Assembly (NCBI RefSeq): GCF_000812565.1
Contig: NZ_JTAM01000050.1
Coordinates: 1 to 64,000 of the forward strand
Direction: 5' to 3'
Length of the DNA: 64,000 nucleotides
Source of the DNA: Flammeovirga sp. OC4
GTDB taxonomy: Bacteria > Bacteroidota > Bacteroidia > Cytophagales > Flammeovirgaceae
Made by a program: the position numbers and the translations under genes. Below are positions 1-9,506 of this stretch, one piece after another; within the stretch, counting starts at the first letter, position 1, and each line of letters opens with the position of its first letter. Under the pieces are notes generated by a model. It was not told where the DNA came from. It did no database searches and saw nothing but the letters and a program-made list of their open reading frames with translations.

Positions 1-155
1 AAGGTAAGAAGAGAATTTTAATTTGCAATAGTATTTCTAATTAATTTAAAAATTAATTTCAATACTATTTAATTTACTCAAAATGAATAAATTAAGCATT
101 CGAAAATGCTACTCACACAACATGTATTACTCTACCTTCCTTCTGAAGACGGATG
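1..155 (-). other. Structured leader of a leftward transcript leaving the window
   Basis: No gene is seen here. This stretch lies downstream of the leftward promoter at 156-186. It contains a hairpin at 95-110 whose minus-strand loop reads UUCG (stem AGCATT/AATGCT), and a long two-part hairpin at 27-69 (AATAGTATT pairing with AATACTATT, AATTAATTT with AAATTAATT). This suggests a structured 5' leader of at least 150 nt for a gene lying to the left of the window. The identity of that gene cannot be told from here. Confidence 0.5.
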
Positions 156-186
156 CAAAGGTAGTATTAAGATTTAGTATTCCAAA
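156..186 (-). promoter_or_regulatory. Consensus Bacteroidota promoter, leftward
   Basis: Read on the minus strand this is TTTG (183-186), exactly 19 nt, then TACCTTTG (156-163). It matches the Bacteroidota housekeeping sigma consensus TTTG-N19-TAnnTTTG perfectly. Transcription would start near 149 and run left out of the window. Confidence 0.75.
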
Positions 187-280
187 CTTTATTTCAAGGT
201 AATTTCTAAACGCACGTTAAGTTCATAGAATTGTAATTTTATTTCTAAGTTAAGTACCTAAAATACAACAACATAAAAAG

Positions 281-324
281 AAAACCACTTTCAAGGTTTT
301 TTCAAAAATCTTAAAAGTGGTTTC
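281..324 (-). terminator. Terminator of the 374-2167 gene
   Basis: An inverted repeat (AAAACCACTTT...AAAAGTGGTTT) lies just beyond the stop codon of the leftward gene at 374, with A/T-rich flanks on both sides. It is a plausible intrinsic terminator for the exonuclease I pair. Confidence 0.55.
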
Positions 325-373
325 ATTAAAACTATATTTCAATTATTCTTCAATAGAATGATCTAACCTATTT

Positions 374-2167
374 CTAGTCTTCATTATTCAGTTCCTTTTT
401 CAAAATGGCCAAGCCTTCTTTAAAAGAAACATTCTCTAAGGAAGATTCTTTCATAAGATCTTCCATCTCTTGATACAACTCTTTCTTATGTTTTAAAGCC
501 ATTTCATCTTTATATGAATTATATTTAGACTTTAGAAGTTGAATAATTCTTGGTGATAATATTCCTAGTACAATCAAAATAATTAAAACTACCCCAAGCA
601 CAATTTCCATTAGATAATCTTTCAATATCTCCTTCCATGGTTCTTGTATCAACTCTATGCTTGTTGATGTACTCAATCCATATATATCTAATGAAAGTGT
701 ATCCACTTTCGTTTTATGGAAATTAATAGAATCATAAGGAGTCAAATAAATAGAGACATACCCTTTACTCCATGGCCTTACTCTTGGAGTTCCATAATAC
801 ATTTGAATTCCTTTGGGTAATTGTAACTCTTTAATAAAAGTTTGAGGCGAAGGATAAACTGCATTTTTGCCCGTATTTAAAAATGGGACTCTTATTTCAA
901 AGGTATCTTTATGAGAAGTGAATTGTAGCTTTGTAGGAATATTCTCTTCTACTTCCTGGATCAGCTTTTCCAAAGGCTTATACACAAATTCATGAGAAGT
1001 TGTAGAAGAATCCTCTCTTACGATCACCTCAATATTTCCTTTTAAGTCTTTCGATAAGTCGTGAGACTTCACTAAAGTTAAAGGAATTTGAATTGCTCCT
1101 GAAGTTCTAGGCTGTAAATGCGTGGCATTCCATTCGTACTTAAGAAAAGGTGGAAGTTGAAAACCAATTAATGAATCTACTCTAAATAAAGTATCATAAT
1201 CACTATCATTATAAAAGGAAGCCTCTAACCATATTGTATCAAGTGGAGAATATAATCTTTCTTTAGAAAAAGCTATATTTTCTGAAAGTACCGTAGTGGT
1301 ATCATTCCAAAAAACATCACCTCTGATTTTTGCTACTCTACTTGTGATAAAAACATGTTGTTCCACATAATTATTCTTCAATATAAGCTCTCCGTATTTA
1401 TCTCCCAATATTGTAGCAACAGGAGCAAATGTCAAAACTAAACTATCTGATGACGGCACAATAGTTTGTTTTACATTTGGTAGAATTGTATCTCCTTCTA
1501 GAATAAAAACAAACGAGGATGAATCTCCTGTATATTCTACCTCTAAAGGCAACTCCCCTAATGAGGTAAAACTAAAATCTGTAAAGCCAGTTGAATCAGC
1601 CTCTACCAAACCTAAATTAAGATTAATATCATCTCTGTCATTAAGTATTGTATTTTGTGTTTTTGACTTTAATGCTACACGATAAAGTTGCTTATCTATT
1701 CTAAAAGCAACAAAAGCCTTATGCTGTCCCTTTTCAATATTCTTGGCACGTATTTTAACTTTAAGATCTTTTAGCGGCTTTTTGGTAAACTTCGTTTCAT
1801 GGTATTTTTGCCAAACGTTATGAACAGTATCAATATCTATGGAGAAAAAGTCTGTATCTCCTACATAAAAGATTTCAATTTCAGCTTCTGAAAAACCACC
1901 TGTACAAAAAAGGTTAATCTCTTTTGACTGCTCATCAATAGTTCCAAAATCAACCATTAAAGCATCTGTAATTAAGCTGTTGGATTTTGACGGCTTTGAA
2001 TCTTTAAAAATAACTTGCTTCCACCTTTGGTTTTTATTTCCATTTGGGAGTAGCTTAGTTGTAATTTTCTCAGATTGTCCAGGTTTTTCAAACTTAAAAA
2101 CTTGTGCGTTTACTTTTCCTTGTGAAAAGAGTAATACTATAAATAAACTAAGGAAAAAATATTTCAT
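374..2167 (-). CDS. Exported membrane-anchored protein of unknown function
   Basis: The 597-residue protein begins with a clear signal peptide (MKYFFLSLFIVLLFSQGKVNAQ). A long beta-rich extracytoplasmic region follows, with segments resembling Ig-like beta-sandwich repeats near residues 190-290. One membrane helix lies near residue 530 (DYLMEIVLGVVLIILIVLGI), and the last 50 or so residues form a charged cytoplasmic tail. I do not recognise a named family. Its start codon overlaps the stop codon of the upstream exonuclease gene by one base, so the two are very likely cotranscribed and translationally coupled. Whether they share a function is unknown. Confidence 0.8.
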   Translation of the reverse strand: MKYFFLSLFIVLLFSQGKVNAQVFKFEKPGQSEKITTKLLPNGNKNQRWKQVIFKDSKPSKSNSLITDALMVDFGTIDEQSKEINLFCTGGFSEAEIEIFYVGDTDFFSIDIDTVHNVWQKYHETKFTKKPLKDLKVKIRAKNIEKGQHKAFVAFRIDKQLYRVALKSKTQNTILNDRDDINLNLGLVEADSTGFTDFSFTSLGELPLEVEYTGDSSSFVFILEGDTILPNVKQTIVPSSDSLVLTFAPVATILGDKYGELILKNNYVEQHVFITSRVAKIRGDVFWNDTTTVLSENIAFSKERLYSPLDTIWLEASFYNDSDYDTLFRVDSLIGFQLPPFLKYEWNATHLQPRTSGAIQIPLTLVKSHDLSKDLKGNIEVIVREDSSTTSHEFVYKPLEKLIQEVEENIPTKLQFTSHKDTFEIRVPFLNTGKNAVYPSPQTFIKELQLPKGIQMYYGTPRVRPWSKGYVSIYLTPYDSINFHKTKVDTLSLDIYGLSTSTSIELIQEPWKEILKDYLMEIVLGVVLIILIVLGILSPRIIQLLKSKYNSYKDEMALKHKKELYQEMEDLMKESSLENVSFKEGLAILKKELNNED

Positions 2168-3630
2168 TATTTGTTTAATTCTTTTTCTAATAGTTCTGCA
2201 TATTTCAGAAGAGATGTCAGAATTCCTTTGTCAACGTTACTTTCTGATGAATTGATCATATCAGAAACCCTTTCAACGTATTCATTTAATGGGGTACCAC
2301 CACCAATACCGTCCATCACTTTTGCCCTACAATAGGATTTAAAAACCTTCAACTCGTCAGGTGAAAGTGCATCATAGAAATTCCTTCCTTTATATCGGAA
2401 TAACATTTCCTTTAGACGGTCATCTCTAAATGGAAAATATTCTAAACTTAAATTCTTAGGATCTGTTTTACCCATTGCTGTCACTCGATTCCCAAGTCGT
2501 TTATCATTTCCATCAATAAACCCTTCATAAAGTTGTCCGTCAACATCTTCATTTATTGGATAAGGTGTATTGTAAACTTCATTTACTTTTCGCACAAAAG
2601 AGGGATCCTCTTTAATCAACTCTTCTAATTCTAATTGATGTTTTTTCACTTTTTCCAAATCAATATCTAAAGCTTTCGCACGTTGTGGAGATAACGTCTT
2701 AGGAGTGACAAACATCGATGATTTATTGATAACTACTTGTCTTATTCCAGGTCGATCCTCGATTTTATTATCATCTTTTGCTTTTTCATACAACCTCTCT
2801 CTAATTTCATCAGCCGACAACCCTTTCAATGATAAAGGTGAAGTTAAAATATCGATACCATTGTAGGCATTATTGTTTTTTAAATCTTTTGAAAGAGGCA
2901 CAAAGAATGATAGGTGCCCGTTGACTAAGGGAACAAATGGTGTAACAAAAAGAAGGGGAGACACAGTTTGCATACTATCTTCCACCAGCTTTTGAGTCAC
3001 TTTCTTATCTCTTAACTTGAAGGCATAATTGAATAATTTAGGATTTACCTTTTCTACCAATTTTGCCATATGTATAGTCGCCCAGACATCAGCTAAAGCA
3101 TCATGTGCATTTTCATGCTCTATTCCATTGACTTTTGATAAATTTTCAAGCTTTAAATTGACAGAACCGTCTTCACTTGTAGGCCACTGAATTCCATCGG
3201 GACGTAATGCATAGGTCATGCGAATTATATCTAATAAATCCAGCCTGGAATTTTGGTCTGCCCACTCATGTGAATAGGGGTCAATAAAGTTTTTATAAAA
3301 GCCAAAACGAGAAAACTCATCATCAAATCGAATGTTATTATAACCAATATGACATGTTCCTTTCAGTCCTAATTCATTTTTAATCCTACCCATAAATTCA
3401 AACTCACTCACCCCTTGAGCTTCAGCAATTTGAGGAGTAATCCCTGTTACTAAACAAGCTTCTGGATCAGGTAAGAAGTCTTTTGAAGGTTTACAATATA
3501 AAACAATTGGATCACCTATTGGGTTAAAAGATAAATCAGTTCTAATTCCAGCAAATTGGGCTATTTTATCTTTTTTGGGATCTTTACCAAAAGTCTCATA
3601 ATCATAAAAGAAAAATGAAGTTGTATTCAT
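2167..3630 (-). CDS. sbcB: Exodeoxyribonuclease I (3'-5' ssDNA exonuclease)
   Basis: This 487-residue protein has the usual length of exonuclease I, which degrades single-stranded DNA 3' to 5' in recombination and mismatch repair. The DEDDh exonuclease motifs are visible: FYDYETFG at the N-terminus (Asp and Glu), HIGYNNIRFDDEF near residue 95-108, and HENAHDALADVWAT near residue 172-185. The remaining two thirds match the SH3-like and helical C-terminal parts of the SbcB family. It is the first gene of a leftward two-gene unit with the exported protein that follows. Confidence 0.93.
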   Translation of the reverse strand: MNTTSFFFYDYETFGKDPKKDKIAQFAGIRTDLSFNPIGDPIVLYCKPSKDFLPDPEACLVTGITPQIAEAQGVSEFEFMGRIKNELGLKGTCHIGYNNIRFDDEFSRFGFYKNFIDPYSHEWADQNSRLDLLDIIRMTYALRPDGIQWPTSEDGSVNLKLENLSKVNGIEHENAHDALADVWATIHMAKLVEKVNPKLFNYAFKLRDKKVTQKLVEDSMQTVSPLLFVTPFVPLVNGHLSFFVPLSKDLKNNNAYNGIDILTSPLSLKGLSADEIRERLYEKAKDDNKIEDRPGIRQVVINKSSMFVTPKTLSPQRAKALDIDLEKVKKHQLELEELIKEDPSFVRKVNEVYNTPYPINEDVDGQLYEGFIDGNDKRLGNRVTAMGKTDPKNLSLEYFPFRDDRLKEMLFRYKGRNFYDALSPDELKVFKSYCRAKVMDGIGGGTPLNEYVERVSDMINSSESNVDKGILTSLLKYAELLEKELNK

Positions 3631-3815
3631 ATTGATGTTCGTTCGATTATTGTGTGTTACGAAGCTATAAAAAGAATATAATTATTGAAATAATTTAAGG
3701 TGAAGATATGAATATTAAACTTTTTTTTCTGTATTCACAGAATTTTTTACTGAATAGTTGGAATTACAAAAAGAAATCATCTATTTGTATATAACGTAAT
3801 ACGAATATATCTCAT

Positions 3816-4250
3816 ATGGCAAAGTACATTTACTACAAAAAACCTTTTGAAGAAGTCGATAAACAGGCCAAAGAGTCTAATAAATCCATGAAAGAGTTTA
3901 TGAAAGACGTGCCTGCCAGTGAAACGAAAAGTTTTGAAACGAGGAAGGCTTTCTTCCAAAGTTTCACATCGAAAAGAAAAGCTTCATGGAAAGGCTCTGA
4001 GGAAGGTTCAATGATTTACGTTGACGGGGTTAAACCTTATGCATTATCAACAAGAGATTTTCTTGAAGAATATCGCATTGCTATCCAACATCGTGGAAGA
4101 AAACCTCGAAAAACGGGAGGTTCTAACAAGATTGTTACTTTCAGAATGTCAGAAGATGAATACGCTGCACTGGAAGAACAAGCCAAGAAGAAAAGCATGA
4201 AAGTATCGGATTATATCCGTAATCTAATTGAATCAGATTTGATTCAATAG
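3816..4250 (+). CDS. Ribbon-helix-helix DNA-binding protein
   Basis: This is a basic cytoplasmic protein of 144 residues without signal peptide. The C-terminal 40 residues (IVTFRMSEDEYAALEEQA, then SDYIRNLIES) form a typical ribbon-helix-helix fold of the kind found in antitoxins and plasmid mobilisation accessory proteins. A linker rich in basic residues (RGRKPRKTGG) precedes it. The N-terminal 90 residues are lysine-rich and I do not recognise them. It stands alone, with its own terminator at 4296-4328 and no toxin or relaxase next to it. A DNA-binding role is well supported, but the target and process are unknown. Confidence 0.75.
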   Translation: MAKYIYYKKPFEEVDKQAKESNKSMKEFMKDVPASETKSFETRKAFFQSFTSKRKASWKGSEEGSMIYVDGVKPYALSTRDFLEEYRIAIQHRGRKPRKTGGSNKIVTFRMSEDEYAALEEQAKKKSMKVSDYIRNLIESDLIQ

Positions 4251-4295
4251 TCAAGCTTTAAAAGACACCTATGAAAATCTTGTTTTCGCACAAAA

Positions 4296-4328
4296 AAAGA
4301 CTGTTTCACTATAAACAGTCTTTTTTTT
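4296..4328 (+). terminator. Intrinsic terminator
   Basis: The hairpin AAGACTGTTT...AAACAGTCTT with a five-base loop is followed by a run of eight T. It ends the 3816-4250 gene. Confidence 0.85.
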
Positions 4329-4941
4329 GTAAAAAAAATGGCTGAAGTAAACTCCAGCCTTTCTTGCAAGTACTACTCAAAATGTATGAGAAGTTTTACC
4401 CCTTTCTTCCCCCACTATTTTATTTAGCACTTAAAGTTTAAAAAATTGAATTGGCATATGTGGTATAAACCACGATTAATAGAATAACTGCTTGCATGTT
4501 TAACTTCTACATTTTAGAACCCTTTTTAAAGTCATTTAAACACTCTAAAAAGAAGTGATATTATTCTAGTATCCTATTAATAACTAAAAAATTATGCTTA
4601 ATTACTTTTAATAAATATAGTTTAAGCTATATTCTCCTTTCATTATCCTTCTGCAATTTAGCTAAATCTTTTCCCCATTCTAAGTGAAAACCTCAACTGT
4701 AAGAAAATGTCACTCAATACCACTATAAACTACTCTAAATAACTATTTTAGACATAAATTGAAATAATTTTGATAGCTATATATAGAAATTTATATCATC
4801 GTTATAGTGCGTCATATTTCTTATATTAAGGATATAATAACCGAAAATACACTCAGAATTTTACACTTTCTGACCATTTATCAAATTAGGGATTCAAAAT
4901 TTGAATTCTTTAATCATCCACTATCCTAAACAACACCTATC
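4329..4941. other. Gap with no clear gene
   Basis: AT-rich stretch. It holds a weak GGCTG/CAGCC hairpin at 4340-4359, a short perfect dyad GTGGT-ATAA-ACCAC at 4460-4473, and a dyad ATTCAAAATTTGAAT at 4892-4906 just upstream of the small gene at 4942. I see no RNA gene or coding region. Confidence 0.5.
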
Positions 4942-5112
4942 ATGATTGCTAAAGTAAAATACACCGTAGCCCAAAAAGAAGGGATACTAGCCGTAATTTG
5001 CAGACCTACAGACACAGTAAAAACCATCTTAAAGAAAGCGAAAACAATGCTGGTTAGGTCAGGACATATTGCATCAAGTATTCAACAATTAAACTTCCTA
5101 AGTAAAGTTTAA
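4942..5112 (+). CDS. Small basic protein (56 residues), unknown
   Basis: This short reading frame starts with ATG and encodes MIAKVKYTVAQKEGILAVIC and onward to a TAA stop. It contains mixed hydrophobic and basic residues (theoretically positively charged) and no signal peptide. Its GC-richer codons stand out from the very AT-rich flanks, which supports coding. There is no close neighbour on the same strand except the acetyltransferase 147 bases downstream. I recognise no family, so it is a hypothetical small protein. Confidence 0.45.
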   Translation: MIAKVKYTVAQKEGILAVICRPTDTVKTILKKAKTMLVRSGHIASSIQQLNFLSKV

Positions 5113-5259
5113 TTGATGTCTTTATTCAATTGAAAAACGGGAAAGTTGAGCATCAACAAACCTTGTATTATTTAATATCTAACTAAGATACCAAGCTAAA
5201 TTTTCTCGTTTTTAATGTATTATTCTTTAATTTCCATTTTCAACTAAATTAAAGAACAA

Positions 5260-5853
5260 ATGGAAACTAAATGGTTAAATGAGACAACACTTCAAGGTGA
5301 TACGGTCACGCTCCTTCCTCTTTCATTGAAACATCGTGATAGTCTAGTAGAAGCAGCAAAAGATGGAAAATTATGGGAACTTTGGTACACGAGTGTGCCC
5401 TCAGAAAAAGAAATAGATATTTATATCGAAACTGCATTTCAACAATATGAAAAAGACAGTAGTCTACCTTTTGTGGTTCTACATAATAAAACTCAAAAAA
5501 TCATAGGTTCCACTCGGTTTTTAAATGCCAACTCCAAAGTAAAAAGAGTTGAAATTGGCTCTACATGGTATGCTAAATCATTTCAAAGGACTGCTGTAAA
5601 TACAGAATGTAAATTATTATTACTTCAATATGCCTTTGAAAAATTGAATTGTGTTGCAGTAGAATTTAGGACTCATTTTCATAATCATAAATCAAGAAAA
5701 GCAATCGCTAACTTAGGTGCAAAACAAGATGGTATTTTAAGAAATCATACTATCGATAAAGTCGGAAACTTACGAGACACAGTTGTTTTTTCTATTCTGA
5801 ATTCAGAATGGAATGTTGTCAAGACAGCATTATCTCATCGACTGAATCAATAA
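5260..5853 (+). CDS. GNAT-family N-acetyltransferase, RimJ/RimL type
   Basis: The 197-residue protein has the layout of the RimJ/RimL branch of GNAT acetyltransferases, which move acetyl from acetyl-CoA to an amine. Visible features are the beta strand pair with ...IIGSTRFLNAN..., the EIGSTWYAKSFQRTAVNTECK acetyl-CoA loop region, the helix leading into NCVAVEFRTHFHNHKSRKAI, and the C-terminal LGAKQDGILRNHTI segment typical of the family. The substrate (protein N-terminus, amino acid or small molecule) cannot be told. It appears to be a single-gene unit. Confidence 0.85.
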   Translation: METKWLNETTLQGDTVTLLPLSLKHRDSLVEAAKDGKLWELWYTSVPSEKEIDIYIETAFQQYEKDSSLPFVVLHNKTQKIIGSTRFLNANSKVKRVEIGSTWYAKSFQRTAVNTECKLLLLQYAFEKLNCVAVEFRTHFHNHKSRKAIANLGAKQDGILRNHTIDKVGNLRDTVVFSILNSEWNVVKTALSHRLNQ

Positions 5854-5942
5854 ATGTATGAAGTTATCTCCCTGTTCATTAAAATTTAGAATTTCTTTTC
5901 CAAGCAGACTTTAATTGAATCAAGATATTTAGTGGAAATCCT

Positions 5943-5950
5943 TATATTTG
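5943..5950 (+). promoter_or_regulatory. Promoter -7 element of the SDR gene
   Basis: TATATTTG matches TAnnTTTG. It is placed 29 bases before the ATG at 5979, giving a leader of roughly 20 nt. No good TTTG box lies at the ideal distance, so only the -7 element is supported. Confidence 0.45.
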
Positions 5951-5978
5951 GCGGTATTTTTTTAGAAGTGAAAGCATT

Positions 5979-7520
5979 ATGGAGGAAGAGAAGAAAAAAT
6001 TAAGTTTTGAAGAAATCGAAAAGTGTACTTCTATTTTAGAAGATATTCTTGAGGATACTTCTATTCTATTTGAATTACCAGAAGAAAAGCGTGTTGCTTT
6101 GATGAAAGCTGCTGGACAGTTGACACGTCCTAGTAGAGAGGAGTTTGAAAAGAGAAGAAAAGATAAAAAGAAAGCTGCAAAACGTAAGCAGCAGGAAAAA
6201 GACAAACATGCTCGAAAGTTAACTGGAATTAGAAGTGCTAGAGAAAATCATATTTTCATTGCTCCTAAGATTCTAGAAGAACAGGATCTGCCTACAGATA
6301 TGCCTGAGTTAGAGTCTTACAGAAATTGCTATGTCTGCAAGAAGGAATATACAAAACTGCATCATTTTTATGATCAGATCTGCCCTGAATGTGGTGATTT
6401 CAACTATGCTAAAAGATTTCAGACGGCTGACCTTACTGGACAGATTGCTGTAGTGACAGGTTCTCGTTTGAAAATCGGTTATCATATTACATTGATTCTT
6501 CTTCGTTCAGGTGCTACAGTAGTTGCTACTACACGTTTCCCTGTTGATTCTGCAAAGCGTTTTTCTAAAGAGGAAGATTACCATGTTTGGAAAGATCGTT
6601 TGAAGATCCATGGCTTAGATTTAAGACATATTCCTAGTGTTGAAATTTTCTGTAATTATATTGAACAGAAATATGGACGTCTGGATATTTTGATCAATAA
6701 TGCTGCTCAAACGGTAAGGCGTCCTTCTGGCTTCTATGCACACATGATGGAAGACGAGGAGAAACCTTTTGCTTTATTAGATAAAAATACACAACACTTA
6801 CTATCAGAGCATCAATACTGTGTTGAACAATTATTAGAGTTATCTGACAGTAGTTCAAGTGCAAAAAATAGAAGACTTCCTGTAAAATGGAGTACAACTG
6901 AGGCCGGTATTGGAATTAGAGCTTCGGCGAAACTTTCCCAGATTCCTTACAGCTTTGACAACTCTATTCAGACGAAAGAGGTATTCCCTGAAGGTAAATT
7001 GGATGTAGATTTACAACAAGTGGACCTGCGTAAGACCAACAGTTGGAGGTTGAGAATTGGGGAGATTGAAACACCTGAAATGGTAGAGGTTCAATTGGTG
7101 AACTCTATTGCTCCATTTGTGCTATGCAATAGATTAGCGAAGGTGATGCAGAAAGATTATACTGGTAAAAAACATATCATCAATGTTTCTGCGATGGAAG
7201 GTAAATTCCACCGTTTCCATAAAGAAGACAGACACCCTCATACCAATATGGCAAAGGCTGCATTGAACATGTTGACGCACACGTCTGCTAGTACTTTAGC
7301 AAAAGATGGTATTTATATGAATGCCGTAGATACAGGTTGGGTAACGGATGAGGATCCTGCTCATATTTCTGCTAAGAAACAAGAAGAACATGACTTCCAA
7401 CCTCCGTTAGATATTGTAGATGGCGCTGCAAGAGTATTGGATCCTTTGATTGATGGAATCAATACTGGTAAGCATTGGTCTGGAAAATTCTTAAAAGATT
7501 ATTTCCCTATCGATTGGTAA
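5979..7520 (+). CDS. Zinc-ribbon SDR-like oxidoreductase with altered catalytic motif
   Basis: The protein has 513 residues, twice the length of a normal short-chain dehydrogenase. Residues 1-90 are charged and helical ([19 protein letters not shown]). Around 118-140 there is a CYVCKKEY...CPECG zinc-ribbon-like pair. The Rossmann domain follows with [10 protein letters not shown], then [10 protein letters not shown]. About 140 residues are inserted before the catalytic region, which reads NVSAMEG with the usual Ser, while the YxxxK motif reads TNMAK preceded by His, so Thr sits where Tyr is expected. Cofactor binding is likely. Whether it still oxidises or reduces a substrate is open. Codons here are less AT-rich than in the neighbours, suggesting strong expression. 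It is followed by a terminator. Confidence 0.8.
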   Translation: MEEEKKKLSFEEIEKCTSILEDILEDTSILFELPEEKRVALMKAAGQLTRPSREEFEKRRKDKKKAAKRKQQEKDKHARKLTGIRSARENHIFIAPKILEEQDLPTDMPELESYRNCYVCKKEYTKLHHFYDQICPECGDFNYAKRFQTADLTGQIAVVTGSRLKIGYHITLILLRSGATVVATTRFPVDSAKRFSKEEDYHVWKDRLKIHGLDLRHIPSVEIFCNYIEQKYGRLDILINNAAQTVRRPSGFYAHMMEDEEKPFALLDKNTQHLLSEHQYCVEQLLELSDSSSSAKNRRLPVKWSTTEAGIGIRASAKLSQIPYSFDNSIQTKEVFPEGKLDVDLQQVDLRKTNSWRLRIGEIETPEMVEVQLVNSIAPFVLCNRLAKVMQKDYTGKKHIINVSAMEGKFHRFHKEDRHPHTNMAKAALNMLTHTSASTLAKDGIYMNAVDTGWVTDEDPAHISAKKQEEHDFQPPLDIVDGAARVLDPLIDGINTGKHWSGKFLKDYFPIDW

Positions 7521-7542
7521 TCATTGGAGGAATCAATATATG

Positions 7543-7586
7543 AAAACAGCCTTTCAAGTCTTGGTGATTTTGAAAGGCTGTTTTTC
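7543..7586 (+). terminator. Intrinsic terminator
   Basis: The hairpin AACAGCCTTTCAA...TTGAAAGGCTGTT is followed by T-rich sequence on the plus strand and preceded by A-rich sequence. It can serve both the SDR gene and the leftward gene ending at 7604. Confidence 0.85.
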
Positions 7587-7603
7587 TTAAAAAAAGAGTA
7601 GTA

Positions 7604-9373
7604 TTAAAGTTTACGTACTAAAACTACCCAATCCTCATCAAAAGTTGGTGAAGGCCCTAAAACGACTTTACTACCGGCATTTACGACCTTTACTTTTGTT
7701 TTCATCAAAGCACCTCCTTCTCTAGGGTTATACCAATGAACACTAAACTTGCCTGTGTACCCTTTTAAATCTAAAGTGGGCTGTCCTCCTTCTTTCAAAT
7801 AAATGCAATAAGTATCTCCTTTTTTTGCAAAAGTATATCCCTCTTTTACATCTGAAAGATCATTATTTGCCTTCATTTCAGTAAAAGGCAGATATTTCTG
7901 GAAGAAATCTGTTGCATAAAAAGTCATCTTCCAAATACGATCTCTTGTATGCCAATCCTCACAATTAAGATCATTATTAGGATATTTATAACCAAAATAA
8001 TGTTCTATGCCAGCACCTCCAGCCATAAGGTTAGCCCATATTACATCTTTCCTAACAGTATCTTGTTGACTTGGATAATCATCAGGAAGTACTCCTTTTT
8101 TAGCAGGACCAATTTCATCTAACCATATCACCCATTTTTTACCTGCCTCTTCAGAAGCATCTCTCCAATGCAATGTTGTTTCGTAAGTATGGTGAAGATT
8201 ATGAATTTGGAATGATATACCATCCAATGCTTGGTTACCCAATAATGGCTTTACAGTATTTTCATGATCTTTTTGATTTGGCAAAGTGTGAATAGCGACC
8301 ATATTTCCATAAGGTTCCAAAGCTTTCATATATTCTATCATGGCAATCCTCATTTTAGTAGTTTGCCCTACTGGAGACCAAGTAGTGATCCCATTTTCTT
8401 CACCCATATTCCAAACTATTCCAGGGTGATGGGCAAACCTCGCTACCAACTCTCTGTAATATAGTTTTCTTTGAATTCCTGTATATCCAATATCCAAGAG
8501 GTTTTCATTTTCGGTCTCTTGTGTGATTACATGCTTGACTAGCCCTACTTTATCCATATGAGAAAAAAGAAGTTCCCATTGTTCCAACTTACTGACATCA
8601 AAACGGTAGCGTTCGTGTTCTTCTGTCCAAGGCCAGACATTTTTTCCATCTCCCATTACATTCATCGTAAGGAAATAAACGGTATTGATACCTGTTGAAG
8701 ATAAATAATTCATTCCTCCGACAATCCCTTTTCCTTTACCATTTTGCCAAGTCAGATCTCCCTCCTTCCATTCAGGTATATGTTTTTCGAACTTATGTTT
8801 TTTAGGAGTACCGTCAAATTCATGGTACCCTAAAAGGTCTTCAGGGCTGTTTGCCCCTCCTTTGATAAAATATTCTTTAGTACCTTCAAACTGTAAATAA
8901 TGCGTATTTGTTGGTTTTAGTCTACCTTTTCCCCTTAAGTCCAACCCTGTTTTATCGGTGGGTACAACATCAAAAGTACCAACGATACCATCAGGAGAAA
9001 GCTTTTCTCCATTTGAGATATTATCAGCGATTGCGATGTTTTTGCCTTTCACAAAAGACACTTGATAAGACCATTTACCTGTTTTGTTTGGTGCAAAGCG
9101 TACACTCCATTTATTACCTTTATCTGCACTTGTCTCCGCTGCATTTCCATCAGCAGCATAAAAGCCTGGAATGACAAATTTTTCAGTACCATTGGTAAAT
9201 GTTACATCAAGTCTGTAGTCTAAAAAAGGGTTTTCAGGAGCTTGTTCGTAAGTTTCTGGTCCATCAAATGTAAGGGTTACAGTATGCCATACTTTGAGTT
9301 CTCCATTGATTTGTTGTGCTTTCAGTTGTTGAAAACACATTAATGTGATTAAAAAAATTAGCAGTCGTTTCAT
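7604..9373 (-). CDS. DUF5060-containing glycoside hydrolase candidate (clan GH-A-like)
   Basis: I start at the ATG giving MKRLLIFLITLMCFQQLKAQ, a clean signal peptide. An upstream in-frame ATG would add 31 residues before it. The 589-residue protein has an N-terminal DUF5060-like beta-sandwich (about 24-140, with FAPNKTGKWSYQVSF), a TIM-barrel-like middle and a C-terminal beta domain resembling the collagen-binding domain often found at this end. WNMGEEN at 321-327 and WLDEIG at 419-423 look like the acid/base and nucleophile glutamates of clan GH-A. It lies directly downstream of the GH16 gene, so a role in degrading the same galactan outside the cytoplasm is inferred. The exact substrate is unknown. 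Confidence 0.75.
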   Translation of the reverse strand: MKRLLIFLITLMCFQQLKAQQINGELKVWHTVTLTFDGPETYEQAPENPFLDYRLDVTFTNGTEKFVIPGFYAADGNAAETSADKGNKWSVRFAPNKTGKWSYQVSFVKGKNIAIADNISNGEKLSPDGIVGTFDVVPTDKTGLDLRGKGRLKPTNTHYLQFEGTKEYFIKGGANSPEDLLGYHEFDGTPKKHKFEKHIPEWKEGDLTWQNGKGKGIVGGMNYLSSTGINTVYFLTMNVMGDGKNVWPWTEEHERYRFDVSKLEQWELLFSHMDKVGLVKHVITQETENENLLDIGYTGIQRKLYYRELVARFAHHPGIVWNMGEENGITTWSPVGQTTKMRIAMIEYMKALEPYGNMVAIHTLPNQKDHENTVKPLLGNQALDGISFQIHNLHHTYETTLHWRDASEEAGKKWVIWLDEIGPAKKGVLPDDYPSQQDTVRKDVIWANLMAGGAGIEHYFGYKYPNNDLNCEDWHTRDRIWKMTFYATDFFQKYLPFTEMKANNDLSDVKEGYTFAKKGDTYCIYLKEGGQPTLDLKGYTGKFSVHWYNPREGGALMKTKVKVVNAGSKVVLGPSPTFDEDWVVLVRKL

Positions 9374-9506
9374 TTCATAGAAATTTATTTGTGAAGTAAT
9401 AGTACAATTGTAAACGAGCAACTCTCCTTTTTTACTCTTCAACTCAGTATGTACTGATGACAACAAGATAAAAAAAGACCAGAAATACCCGTTTACATTT
9501 GCTGTC

